Assembly (NCBI GenBank): GCA_900548875.1
Contig: URMA01000001.1
Coordinates: 1-64,000 of the forward strand
Direction: 5' to 3'
From: an uncultured Porphyromonadaceae bacterium
GTDB lineage: Bacteria; Bacteroidota; Bacteroidia; Bacteroidales; Muribaculaceae
DNA length: 64,000 nucleotides
The notes beneath the pieces were generated by a model. The model did not search any database. It was given only the letters and a program-made list of their open reading frames with translations, and was not told where the DNA came from. Shown in pieces: positions 39,413 to 46,876 of this stretch; the stretch's first letter is position 1; every line of letters starts with the position of its first letter. The position numbers and the translations under genes are program-made.

Positions 39413-40183
39413 ATGGAAAAGCAACTGAATTTATGTGGCGTGACCTTCAATTTCAGTGTCGAAGGTGAAGGAAAGCCGGTGGTTCTGATGCACGGATGGG
39501 GCTGCAACCGCACTACTCTGGCTCGAATCGAACAACTGCTTGTGCCACATTTCAAAGTATATAATGTCGATTTTCCGGGCTTCGGCAAAAGTTCGGAACC
39601 TGCCACCGTATGGGGCATTGAGGACTATACCCACCTTTTAGAAGAATTTCTGAAAGCGGAAAAAATTGAGAATCCCATCCTGTTGGGACACTCTTTCGGC
39701 GGACGTGTGGGCATACTCTGTGCCTCACGCAACAAGGTCCACAAGCTGATACTTGTCGACGCTGCCGGCATAAAGCCGAAGCGCTCGCTGAAATATTATG
39801 TAAAGGTTTACTCCTACAAAGCCGTTAAAAAACTAATCCCGCTGATATTCGGTAAGGCTAAAGCCGAAGAAAAGCTGAACGCCTACCGCAAACGCATCGG
39901 CTCCAGCGACTACAGCCAGGCATCGCAGATGATGCGTGCCATCCTCAGTAAAGTTGTAAACGAGGACTTGCAGTTTGCCATGCCGAAAATCAGCTGTCCG
40001 ACTCTGCTTATATGGGGCAGCAACGACACGGCAACTCCTATTTCCGACGCACGGCGAATGGAAAAACTTATTCCGGATGCCGGACTGGTAGAATTTCCGG
40101 GTGTAGGCCATTACAGCTTTCTGGAAAATCCGTACCAGTTTGATGCCGTACTGAACAGCTTTTTAGAAAAAGACAAAAAATAA
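39413..40183 (+). CDS. alpha/beta hydrolase
   Basis: ATG 39413 gives 256 residues without a signal peptide. The fold is clear: an oxyanion-site strand VVLMHGWGCN, nucleophile Ser94 in LGHSFGGR, an acid residue in LIWGSNDTATP and a C-terminal catalytic His in GVGHYSFLE. The cap region (about 120-170) is rich in Lys and Tyr. The substrate is unknown. It ends 9 bases before the MurF-like gene, which places it in a cassette with two peptide-forming ligases. A role in releasing or trimming an acyl or peptidyl product is possible but only inferred. Confidence 0.88.
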   Translation: MEKQLNLCGVTFNFSVEGEGKPVVLMHGWGCNRTTLARIEQLLVPHFKVYNVDFPGFGKSSEPATVWGIEDYTHLLEEFLKAEKIENPILLGHSFGGRVGILCASRNKVHKLILVDAAGIKPKRSLKYYVKVYSYKAVKKLIPLIFGKAKAEEKLNAYRKRIGSSDYSQASQMMRAILSKVVNEDLQFAMPKISCPTLLIWGSNDTATPISDARRMEKLIPDAGLVEFPGVGHYSFLENPYQFDAVLNSFLEKDKK

Positions 40184-40192
40184 CATCAGGAC

Positions 40193-41779
40193 ATGATTTC
40201 GATAAATTTCATTCTGACCATTCTGCTGACTCTCGTGTCAGCCGTATATCTGGTAGCAACCTACAAGGTTGACTTACAGATGATGCAACAGAATTCCTAC
40301 CGCAACAACCGCTATTTCAAATGGTGGAAAGCCAACAACAATTACGCCAGCATCAGCCGAATCACGGACTTGGTCATGCTGCTGCTTCTTGCTTCCACTT
40401 TTCCCCAATATTTGACAATCCCTATTGTCATCATTGTATTTCTCGTCAAATCAATTTCTCTGTTCAGGAAAAAATATAAAAAGCCGCTGGTGTTCACCAA
40501 ACGTGTATGGCGTCTGTTCATCACCATGCTGGTATTTTCTCTCCTTTTCCTTGCGGGTGCATTTATCGGTTCCGGAATGATGCCAGTTTCACTGCCACTC
40601 TGTATCTCCCTGCTCGCCGTGCTCTCCTGGATAGTGCTCACATTTTCCAACTGGGCCATGGTGCCGGTGGAAAGAGCCATCAACAATATGTATGTCAACG
40701 ATGCCAAGCAAATGCTCGCGCAGATGCCCGACATGAAAATCATCGGTATTACGGGCAGCTACGGCAAGACAAGCACCAAACACTACCTCAACCGCATCCT
40801 CAGCGAACAATTTGATGTACTGATGACTCCGGGCAGTTTCAACACTCCGATGGGAGTGGTTCGCACCGTCCGCGAAATGATGAAACCCTACAACAATGTG
40901 TTTATCGTGGAAATGGGTGCCAAACAGTTGGGCGACATCAAGGAAATCTGCGACATCGTTCATCCTGAAATCGGAATCATTACGGCTGTCGGCGAACAGC
41001 ATCTGGAATCGTTCAAGACCATAGAAAACGTGCAGCGCACCAAGTTTGAATTGGTAGAGGCACTGCCGGAAAACGGTTTTGCCGTGCTGAACGACGACTT
41101 TGAATACGTAGCCAACCGTCCTGTGGAAAGTGTAAAGGCATACCGCTATGCCGTACAAAACACAAAAAACGCAGCCTACACGGCCAAGAACATTGAATAC
41201 AGCGAATACGGCACACGCTTCACCGTCGCGGGCGAAGACCATGAACTGGAACTGAACACGAAGCTCGTAGGCGAATGCAATATTTCCAACCTGATGGCCG
41301 CCGTGATTGTTGCCATGAAGTTGGGCGTAAGCGACGACAAGATCCGTTATGCCGTCAGTAAAATCGAACAGGTGGAACACCGTCTGAACATGAAACGCAC
41401 TCCGGGCGGAGTAACCATCATCGACGACGCATTCAATTCCAATCCCGACGGCTCACGCATGGCTCTCGATGTACTGTCGCGCATGACGAAAGGGAAACGC
41501 ATCGTAGTCACCCCGGGCATGATCGAACTGGGCGACAAACAGGCATACCACAACAGCCGTTTCGGCGAACACATTGCCGAAACCTGTGATGTGGCCATCA
41601 TCGTAGGCCAATACAACCGCGAAGCCATTGTAGAAGGTATCCGCAAGAGCGGCAAATTCAACGAAAGCAATCTGGTAATTGTCGACTCGTTTGCCGAAGC
41701 CCAAACCCGCCTTGCCACCCTTCTGAAAGCCGGCGACACTATTCTCTACGAAAACGACCTGCCCGACACGTTCAAATAA
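40193..41779 (+). CDS. membrane-anchored MurF-like Mur ligase
   Basis: The 528-residue product joins an N-terminal membrane part (segments near 4-22, 55-90, 107-127 and 132-155) to a Mur ligase. The ligase has P-loop GITGSYGKTS at 185-194, a central domain with TPGSFNTPMG and EMGAKQLGDIKEI, and DDAFNSNPDGS near 410, which corresponds to the MurF DAYNANP motif. Standard MurF (about 430-450 residues) is soluble and adds D-Ala-D-Ala to the UDP-MurNAc tripeptide. This protein differs by its membrane part and its partners, so I treat it as a MurF-like paralogue, with the canonical enzyme expected elsewhere. Confidence 0.82.
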   Translation: MISINFILTILLTLVSAVYLVATYKVDLQMMQQNSYRNNRYFKWWKANNNYASISRITDLVMLLLLASTFPQYLTIPIVIIVFLVKSISLFRKKYKKPLVFTKRVWRLFITMLVFSLLFLAGAFIGSGMMPVSLPLCISLLAVLSWIVLTFSNWAMVPVERAINNMYVNDAKQMLAQMPDMKIIGITGSYGKTSTKHYLNRILSEQFDVLMTPGSFNTPMGVVRTVREMMKPYNNVFIVEMGAKQLGDIKEICDIVHPEIGIITAVGEQHLESFKTIENVQRTKFELVEALPENGFAVLNDDFEYVANRPVESVKAYRYAVQNTKNAAYTAKNIEYSEYGTRFTVAGEDHELELNTKLVGECNISNLMAAVIVAMKLGVSDDKIRYAVSKIEQVEHRLNMKRTPGGVTIIDDAFNSNPDGSRMALDVLSRMTKGKRIVVTPGMIELGDKQAYHNSRFGEHIAETCDVAIIVGQYNREAIVEGIRKSGKFNESNLVIVDSFAEAQTRLATLLKAGDTILYENDLPDTFK

Positions 41780-41828
41780 AAGCGATATAACCAACAAGAA
41801 ACTAAAGCATAAAAATTACAATAAAAAG

Positions 41829-43016
41829 ATGAAAACAAATGTTGCTGTCTTCTTCGGAGGACGTTCGGTGGAACACGAAATCTCAGTCATTTCAGCTTCA
41901 CAAGCCATGCATGCAATGACTCGGGACAAATACAATGTTATCCCTGTCTACATATCGAAACAAGGAAAATGGTATACAGGCGACGCACTGTTTGACGTGG
42001 CCAACTACCGCGACATGAACGCCCTCATCGAGAAATGCGAAGAAGTGTTCATGCGCCCGGAATTCGGCGATTACAATCTTTACCGCGCCAAAACGAAACT
42101 TTTCGGTTCAAACATCTACGTGACACTCGATGTTGTCATTCCGGTGCTTCACGGAACAAACGGCGAAGACGGTATTTTTGAAGGTGTGCTGGAAACAATC
42201 GGTATCCCCTACGCCGGCTGCAACACCGTTTCTTCGGCCAACGGTATGGACAAAATCACGATGAAGATGATTTTGAAGGACTGCGGCATTCCCGTTGTCG
42301 ATTATGTATGGTTTACCGACAAACAATGGTACAAGCAGAAGGACCAGCTGATTGCCCAGGTGGAAGAAAAAATCGGATATCCGGTCATTGTCAAGCCGGC
42401 CAACCTCGGTTCAAGCGTAGGCATCAGCCGTGCATCCAACCGCGAGGAACTGATTGAAAGTGTTGAAGATGCCGAAAAATATTCAACACGCGTCATCGTT
42501 GAAGACATGGTGGAAAACCTGAAGGAAATCAACTGCTCCGTTTTGGGCGACTGCGACGACTATCAGACTTCCATTCTGGAAGAGCCTATCAAAACCGGCG
42601 ATTTTCTTTCATATGAAGACAAATACATGGGCGGCTCAAAAAGTGCCAAAGGCATGCAGGCTTCACAAAAGCGTATACCGGCTGAACTGCCGAAGGAAAT
42701 GACAGAACGCATCCAGTTCCTTGCAGGTGAAACATTCCGCGTTCTTTCATGTCATGGCGTAAGCCGTGTTGATGTGATTGTCGACGGCAATACAAACGAA
42801 ATTTTCGTCAACGAAATCAACACCATCCCGGGATCACTTTCTTTCTATCTTTGGGAAGCTACAGGCATCAGCTTCGACAAACTCATGGACACCCTCGTCC
42901 AGCTGGCACTCAAACGCAAACGTGAATTAAGCCTGAAAACGACCAACTTCGACCATAATATTTTCAGCCTGTCAGGAGGCGTAAAGGGTGGATTGAAAGG
43001 CGGAGTAAAAAAATAA
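41829..43016 (+). CDS. D-Ala-D-Ala ligase-like ATP-grasp enzyme
   Basis: The 395-residue product has the Ddl layout: N-terminal FFGGRSVEHEISVISA, VIPVLHGTNGEDG, the ATP-grasp core PVIVKPANLGSSVGIS, RVDVIVDGN and the metal-binding EINTIPGSLSFY. It is about 50-70 residues longer than common Ddl proteins and ends in a Gly/Lys tail built from three GGxK units. Ddl joins two D-Ala for the MurF step. As it follows a MurF-like ligase by 49 bases, it could supply that ligase with D-Ala-D-Ala or another D-Ala-D-X dipeptide. The specificity is not determined here. Confidence 0.87.
   Translation: MKTNVAVFFGGRSVEHEISVISASQAMHAMTRDKYNVIPVYISKQGKWYTGDALFDVANYRDMNALIEKCEEVFMRPEFGDYNLYRAKTKLFGSNIYVTLDVVIPVLHGTNGEDGIFEGVLETIGIPYAGCNTVSSANGMDKITMKMILKDCGIPVVDYVWFTDKQWYKQKDQLIAQVEEKIGYPVIVKPANLGSSVGISRASNREELIESVEDAEKYSTRVIVEDMVENLKEINCSVLGDCDDYQTSILEEPIKTGDFLSYEDKYMGGSKSAKGMQASQKRIPAELPKEMTERIQFLAGETFRVLSCHGVSRVDVIVDGNTNEIFVNEINTIPGSLSFYLWEATGISFDKLMDTLVQLALKRKRELSLKTTNFDHNIFSLSGGVKGGLKGGVKK
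42975..43010 (+). repeat. three 12-bp imperfect tandem repeats in the Ddl-like gene
   Basis: Consecutive 12-base units at 42975, 42987 and 42999 encode GGVK, GGLK and GGVK, just before the last Lys codon and the stop. Copy number changes would leave the frame intact. Confidence 0.75.
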
Positions 43017-43044
43017 GGACAACATATCCTCATTCCATCTACGG

Positions 43045-43077
43045 CAGGCGCGCATAAAAAGCGTGCCTGTTTTTTTA
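43045..43077 (+). terminator. terminator after the Ddl-like gene
   Basis: CAGGCGCGC (43045-43053) pairs with GCGTGCCTG (43061-43069), followed by seven or more Ts. Confidence 0.9.
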
Positions 43078-43135
43078 TACCAGTAAACAAATCCAACCAT
43101 AGTTTGTTTTATAGAAAAACACAACATTTCAGATT

Positions 43136-44218
43136 ATGAAAAAAAGACTAACTGTCGGATTTATTGCCGCAATAGCAATTTTCAATTTACCACAAACATC
43201 CGAAGCCTGCACAGGCATTACGCTCACCGCTCAGGACAGTACAACCATCGTAGCCCGCACCATCGAATGGGGCGGCAGTGACTTGAACAGCCAATATGTA
43301 GTCGTTCCACGCGGCTATACGGCCCAATCCTACACACCGGAAGGGGTCAACGGAATGCAATTCACTTCACGCTACGGCTACGTAGGGCTGGCAGTTGAAC
43401 AGAAAGAGTTCATTGCAGAAGGTTTGAACGAAATGGGACTTTCCGCCGGACTGTTCTATTTCCCCCGCTACGGAAAATACGTAGCCTACAATGCCGAGAA
43501 CAAGTCAAAAACGATAGCCGACCTTCAACTGGTGGCCTGGCTGTTGGGCGAATGTGCCACAGTCGACGACGTTATGGATGCAGTAAAGGATGTGGACATC
43601 GTGCAAATCGACCCGCGGGCATCAACAGTACACTGGCGTTTCACCGACCCTACCGGCCGACAGGCAGTGCTGGAAATCGTTGACGGAAAACTCCAGTTTT
43701 TTGAAAACAAACTGGGAGTCCTGACCAACTCGCCCGGCTTTGAATGGCAAATAACCAATCTGAACAACTATGTAAACCTGTTCCCCGGTTCTGCCAATGC
43801 TCAGGATTTCGGGAACATACAGCTAAGTTCTTTTGGAGTGGGCAGTGGAGCGTTAGGCTTGCCTGGCGACGTTACTCCCCCGTCACGCTTTGTCCGCGCC
43901 GCATTCTATCAGACTACAGCACCCAAGCAACCGACTGCGGAGGATGCCGTATTGCAGGGATTCCAAATCATGAATAATTTCGACATCCCTCTCGGTGCAG
44001 AATTCCCCAAGGGACAGGCTACAGTCGATATTCCCACTGCCACACAATGGACATCGGCAACCGACATGACCAACCGTAGGATTTACTACCGCACGATGCG
44101 CAACAGTGCTATCCGCTGCTTCGACCTCAACAAAATTGACTTCACCAAGATTAAATATAAAGCCACGCCGCTCGACAACGTCAAGCATCAACCCATTGAA
44201 ATGGTAAAAGTCAAATAA
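43136..44218 (+). CDS. choloylglycine hydrolase family protein (linear amide C-N hydrolase)
   Basis: The 360-residue product has a signal peptide that ends just before Cys25 (TSEA|CTGITL), so maturation exposes the N-terminal nucleophile Cys of this Ntn-hydrolase family. Arg17 (ARTIEWG, mature numbering) and the LTNSPGFEWQITNLNNY block match the family's active site. The residue at the usual bile-salt-binding Asp is Glu. Members hydrolyse conjugated bile salts or penicillin V. Secretion, an intact active site and a gut-type host fit a bile salt hydrolase, but penicillin V acylase or another amidase is possible. It is monocistronic. Confidence 0.87.
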   Translation: MKKRLTVGFIAAIAIFNLPQTSEACTGITLTAQDSTTIVARTIEWGGSDLNSQYVVVPRGYTAQSYTPEGVNGMQFTSRYGYVGLAVEQKEFIAEGLNEMGLSAGLFYFPRYGKYVAYNAENKSKTIADLQLVAWLLGECATVDDVMDAVKDVDIVQIDPRASTVHWRFTDPTGRQAVLEIVDGKLQFFENKLGVLTNSPGFEWQITNLNNYVNLFPGSANAQDFGNIQLSSFGVGSGALGLPGDVTPPSRFVRAAFYQTTAPKQPTAEDAVLQGFQIMNNFDIPLGAEFPKGQATVDIPTATQWTSATDMTNRRIYYRTMRNSAIRCFDLNKIDFTKIKYKATPLDNVKHQPIEMVKVK

Positions 44219-44225
44219 TCATCAT

Positions 44226-44258
44226 AAAACTGCTTCCAACCTCCCGGAAGCAGTTTTT
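44226..44258 (+). terminator. terminator after choloylglycine hydrolase gene
   Basis: AAAACTGCTTCC (44226-44237) pairs perfectly with GGAAGCAGTTTT (44246-44257), followed by T. Confidence 0.9.
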
Positions 44259-44495
44259 ATTTTAGATTTTCATCGGTTTAACTCAACTAACTGATAAATA
44301 TACTTTTAGTAATTATTTAAGAAGTATAGACAACGAGTTAGCAACCGTACGAATTTCAGCGATTTGCGGTGCTATGCTGTCAAATAACTCTTTCTAAACA
44401 CAAAATTATTGTTTGAAATGGACAAAAAACAACTCTATTTTTTTGCTTTGTGACCTATTAAACTAATTTTAGAGACAGTTGGCAAATATATTTGA

Positions 44496-45542
44496 TTATT
44501 CTTTCCTTTTTCTATCGAATGGATATTCTTCTTTCCATGAATTTTCTTTTATGGTATAGATGTAGTTTCTATCTTCAAAGACCTCATCGCTTATTTGACG
44601 AAATGTAGCGGCGTCGATATCATCCAGTTGCTTCCTATCAAAGAAGACATGATGTTTGTCAGTTGCAATGCGCCCGTCAAAATAGAATGTGGCATTTTTT
44701 ACATCCAATGAATCTTTGAGGAAAGGTACTCCATTCAAGAAGAGCATATCATTAACTAAATATTTGCCGACCCCGATTTCCTCAAAACGCAGAATATCTA
44801 CATCCCTGACAATTACAGAAGCACCATAAATAACATTTCTGCCATTGCGAAAATAACAATAACCCGGCTCGATAGGGTGTTGTAAGGAGTCTATACGACA
44901 TAAATCCCACGCTTTAGTTTTATAATTATACACGGTCCGATAGACATAGTTCTTGTCAATAAACCAGTCTTCTCCTATAATTCTAAAACTGTTTCTGTCA
45001 ACATCCGTTCTCTTATCATAGTGATAAACGTAATCTTTATCCCGCATCCATTCGTCCTGTTTGGAACCGAGACGATACACAAAATATTCTGCAGTTTCGA
45101 CGTCTATGCCACTGTGAGAAGGGCTTATGTAGGGACTGTATGAACCGCTACTCGAATAGTCTCGGATATAAACATGGTCTTTATCCACAGCAACTCCACT
45201 GGCATTTATATGGAATGTTTTGATATCTACGTTTTCTATCAACTTGTCTCCAAACCAGACATGGGTTGCATCCTTTGCCCATTGGTTATCTAATACCGTA
45301 AATGTTGATTCGTCCACATCTTTGAGGTAGCCCCAACTGCCGTGATTTATCAATTCAAGCGAATGTTCAACCGAGATATAGTATATCCCTCTGATATTTT
45401 TATAGTAGGTATAATAATCACTATTAACTTTACTACCTCTGGGAATAGGTAAAACTAAATACAACGACACACAAACACACAGACCAATTACGGAAGCTAT
45501 AATTACTATTTTGGAATACTTCTTTAATTCTTGTTTTTTCAT
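44496..45542 (-). CDS. DKNYY-repeat protein with N-terminal membrane anchor
   Basis: The 348-residue product starts with a short basic stretch and one membrane helix (IVIIASVIGLCVCVSLYLVL). The rest is a run of repeats of about 20-25 residues of the DKNYY type, for example DKDHVYIRDYS, DKNYVYRTVYNYKT, DKDYVYHYDKR and DKHHVFFDRK, with intervening 'D..TF.I' segments. It is therefore anchored in the inner membrane with a repeat domain outside. The function of DKNYY proteins is unknown. The gene is visibly more AT-rich than its neighbours and stands alone. Confidence 0.82.
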   Translation of the reverse strand: MKKQELKKYSKIVIIASVIGLCVCVSLYLVLPIPRGSKVNSDYYTYYKNIRGIYYISVEHSLELINHGSWGYLKDVDESTFTVLDNQWAKDATHVWFGDKLIENVDIKTFHINASGVAVDKDHVYIRDYSSSGSYSPYISPSHSGIDVETAEYFVYRLGSKQDEWMRDKDYVYHYDKRTDVDRNSFRIIGEDWFIDKNYVYRTVYNYKTKAWDLCRIDSLQHPIEPGYCYFRNGRNVIYGASVIVRDVDILRFEEIGVGKYLVNDMLFLNGVPFLKDSLDVKNATFYFDGRIATDKHHVFFDRKQLDDIDAATFRQISDEVFEDRNYIYTIKENSWKEEYPFDRKRKE

Positions 45543-45570
45543 TGTATATTTCCATTTTGAAGTCCAATAA

Positions 45571-45578
45571 CAAATTTA
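45571..45578 (-). promoter_or_regulatory. -7 box of DKNYY gene
   Basis: TAAATTTG on the minus strand, 28 bases before the start codon; no TTTG at the expected distance. Confidence 0.4.
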
Positions 45579-45579
45579 C

Positions 45580-45622
45580 AAAAAAGTACCGTTCATCAGC
45601 CATTTATGGGCGGTATTTTTTT
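45580..45622 (-). terminator. hairpin between gene remnant and DKNYY gene
   Basis: AAAAAGTACCG (45581-45591) pairs with CGGTATTTTTTT (45611-45622) except for one mismatch, and the minus-strand side ends in Ts. It would end transcription of the remnant upstream. Confidence 0.6.
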
Positions 45623-45652
45623 GTTTATCAATACAATAAACCAATTACAGTT

Positions 45653-45904
45653 TCATTCCCCTGCCTTTCTTTTGCGGCTGTATATAAGTCGGCGTATATT
45701 CTGCCTTAGCTTCTCGAACTGTTCCTTAAACCATTCGGCATAGGTATCTTGGTAAGATTTCAGCCTTAGCCGTGTCATAATATCGTCTGCACACAGCCTC
45801 ACGGTGTCGGTCGGTTTCTTGCGGTATCGCTTCTTCGTCTGCTCCTCCCTTTCCCTGCGCTTGTGTCCCCTTTGACAATGGAGACGAGCGTAACGAACGC
45901 TGTT
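45653..45904 (-). pseudogene. remnant of an unidentified gene
   Basis: On the minus strand 83 codons are open before TGA (plus 45653-45655), but no usable start codon opens them; the first ATG comes late (MTRLRLKSYQDTYAEWFKEQ). The translated stretch is strongly basic at first (REREEQTKKRYRKKPTDTVR) and then helical and aromatic (AEWFKEQFEKLRQNIRRL), which looks protein-like, and a terminator-like hairpin follows. I cannot name a family. A 5'-truncated remnant of an accessory gene is the simplest reading. An overlapping 64-codon frame with an ATG (45726-45920) reads less like a protein. Confidence 0.35.
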
Positions 45905-45978
45905 TCAGCCAATTCGCCACGATTTGCTCAAATATACTTTTTCGCTATGTGTTTATTTAATAAATAGGCAAACTTTCG

Positions 45979-45986
45979 TATTTTTG
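45979..45986 (+). promoter_or_regulatory. -7 box of second AraC regulator
   Basis: TATTTTTG, 20 bases before the ATG at 46007. Confidence 0.5.
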
Positions 45987-46006
45987 TATCCAACAAACGA
46001 CAGGAC

Positions 46007-46825
46007 ATGGACAAGCCACAGGGAGAAACAACGACCTTCATTGAATACAACAGTGCAGCAGATCCGCAAACCATCGAGCAAGCCTATTACGAGTTTGACG
46101 GTTTTACGCTTTGCATTTGCCGGAAAGGCTCTGTCCGTTTCAAAATTGACTACAACGAATACCTGCTGAAGGAGAACGATATTTTCGTCATATTGCCGCG
46201 GCATCTACTTTCCACCACTTCAATATCCGCAGACCTGGACGTAAAAATTCTTGGTATGACAACGGAATTTATGAGCAAACTGCCCATAACTCCATCATTA
46301 GACGTACTGAAAAACATTAATTATCACCCCTGCCTTCCTTTAACCTCTAAAGAACTGTATGAATTGGACACACTATTTGAAATGGCCAAACAATACAAAA
46401 ATGAGGAAAAGACCGACATTACAGTATCACTGATATATTCACTGATACTGATTACTTTAAATCATTACAATGCAGTCGCTTCCGTCAACAATGCGCCTGT
46501 CTCCCGACAGGAAGCTCTGACCCACTGTTTTTTTGAATTGCTGTTCCAACAAAACGGGACAATGAGAAATGTGGGATTTTACGCTGAAAAGCTGTGCATC
46601 ACCCCCAAATATCTTACGACAGCCGTCAAACGGACTACTGGACAATCTATGCAATTATGGATAAACGAAGCGACCGTCATTGAAGCCAAACGCTTTCTGC
46701 GCAATACTCATTTGAGCATACAGGAAATATCCGAAAAAATGAATTTCCAGACATCATCGTCATTTGTCCGCTTTTTCCGACAACACACCGGACATACACC
46801 TTTGGAGTACAGAAAAAAAGAATAA
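46007..46825 (+). CDS. AraC-family transcriptional regulator
   Basis: The 272-residue product has an N-terminal cupin-like sensing domain (FKIDYNEYLLKENDIFVILP) and a C-terminal AraC DNA-binding domain (about 165-270) with FYAEKLCITPKYLTTAVKR and SIQEISEKMNFQTSSSFVRFFR. It has no evident target nearby: the upstream DNA holds only a gene remnant and the downstream neighbour is the convergent ftsH. The effector is unknown. It belongs to the AT-richer patch beginning near 44.3 kb. Confidence 0.88.
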   Translation: MDKPQGETTTFIEYNSAADPQTIEQAYYEFDGFTLCICRKGSVRFKIDYNEYLLKENDIFVILPRHLLSTTSISADLDVKILGMTTEFMSKLPITPSLDVLKNINYHPCLPLTSKELYELDTLFEMAKQYKNEEKTDITVSLIYSLILITLNHYNAVASVNNAPVSRQEALTHCFFELLFQQNGTMRNVGFYAEKLCITPKYLTTAVKRTTGQSMQLWINEATVIEAKRFLRNTHLSIQEISEKMNFQTSSSFVRFFRQHTGHTPLEYRKKE

Positions 46826-46828
46826 AAA

Positions 46829-46862
46829 AATGGGAACATCCTACAAGGAAGACATTCCCATT
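46829..46862. terminator. bidirectional hairpin between AraC gene and ftsH
   Basis: AATGGGAA (46829-46836) pairs with TTCCCATT (46855-46862), with A-runs on the left that act as Ts for the minus strand. Confidence 0.55.
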
Positions 46863-46876
46863 CACCATAAAAAAGA

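Noticed and set aside
45726..45920. 64-codon open frame with ATG in the AT-rich patch
   Set aside because: It overlaps the more protein-like remnant frame on the same strand and has low-complexity, unstructured composition.
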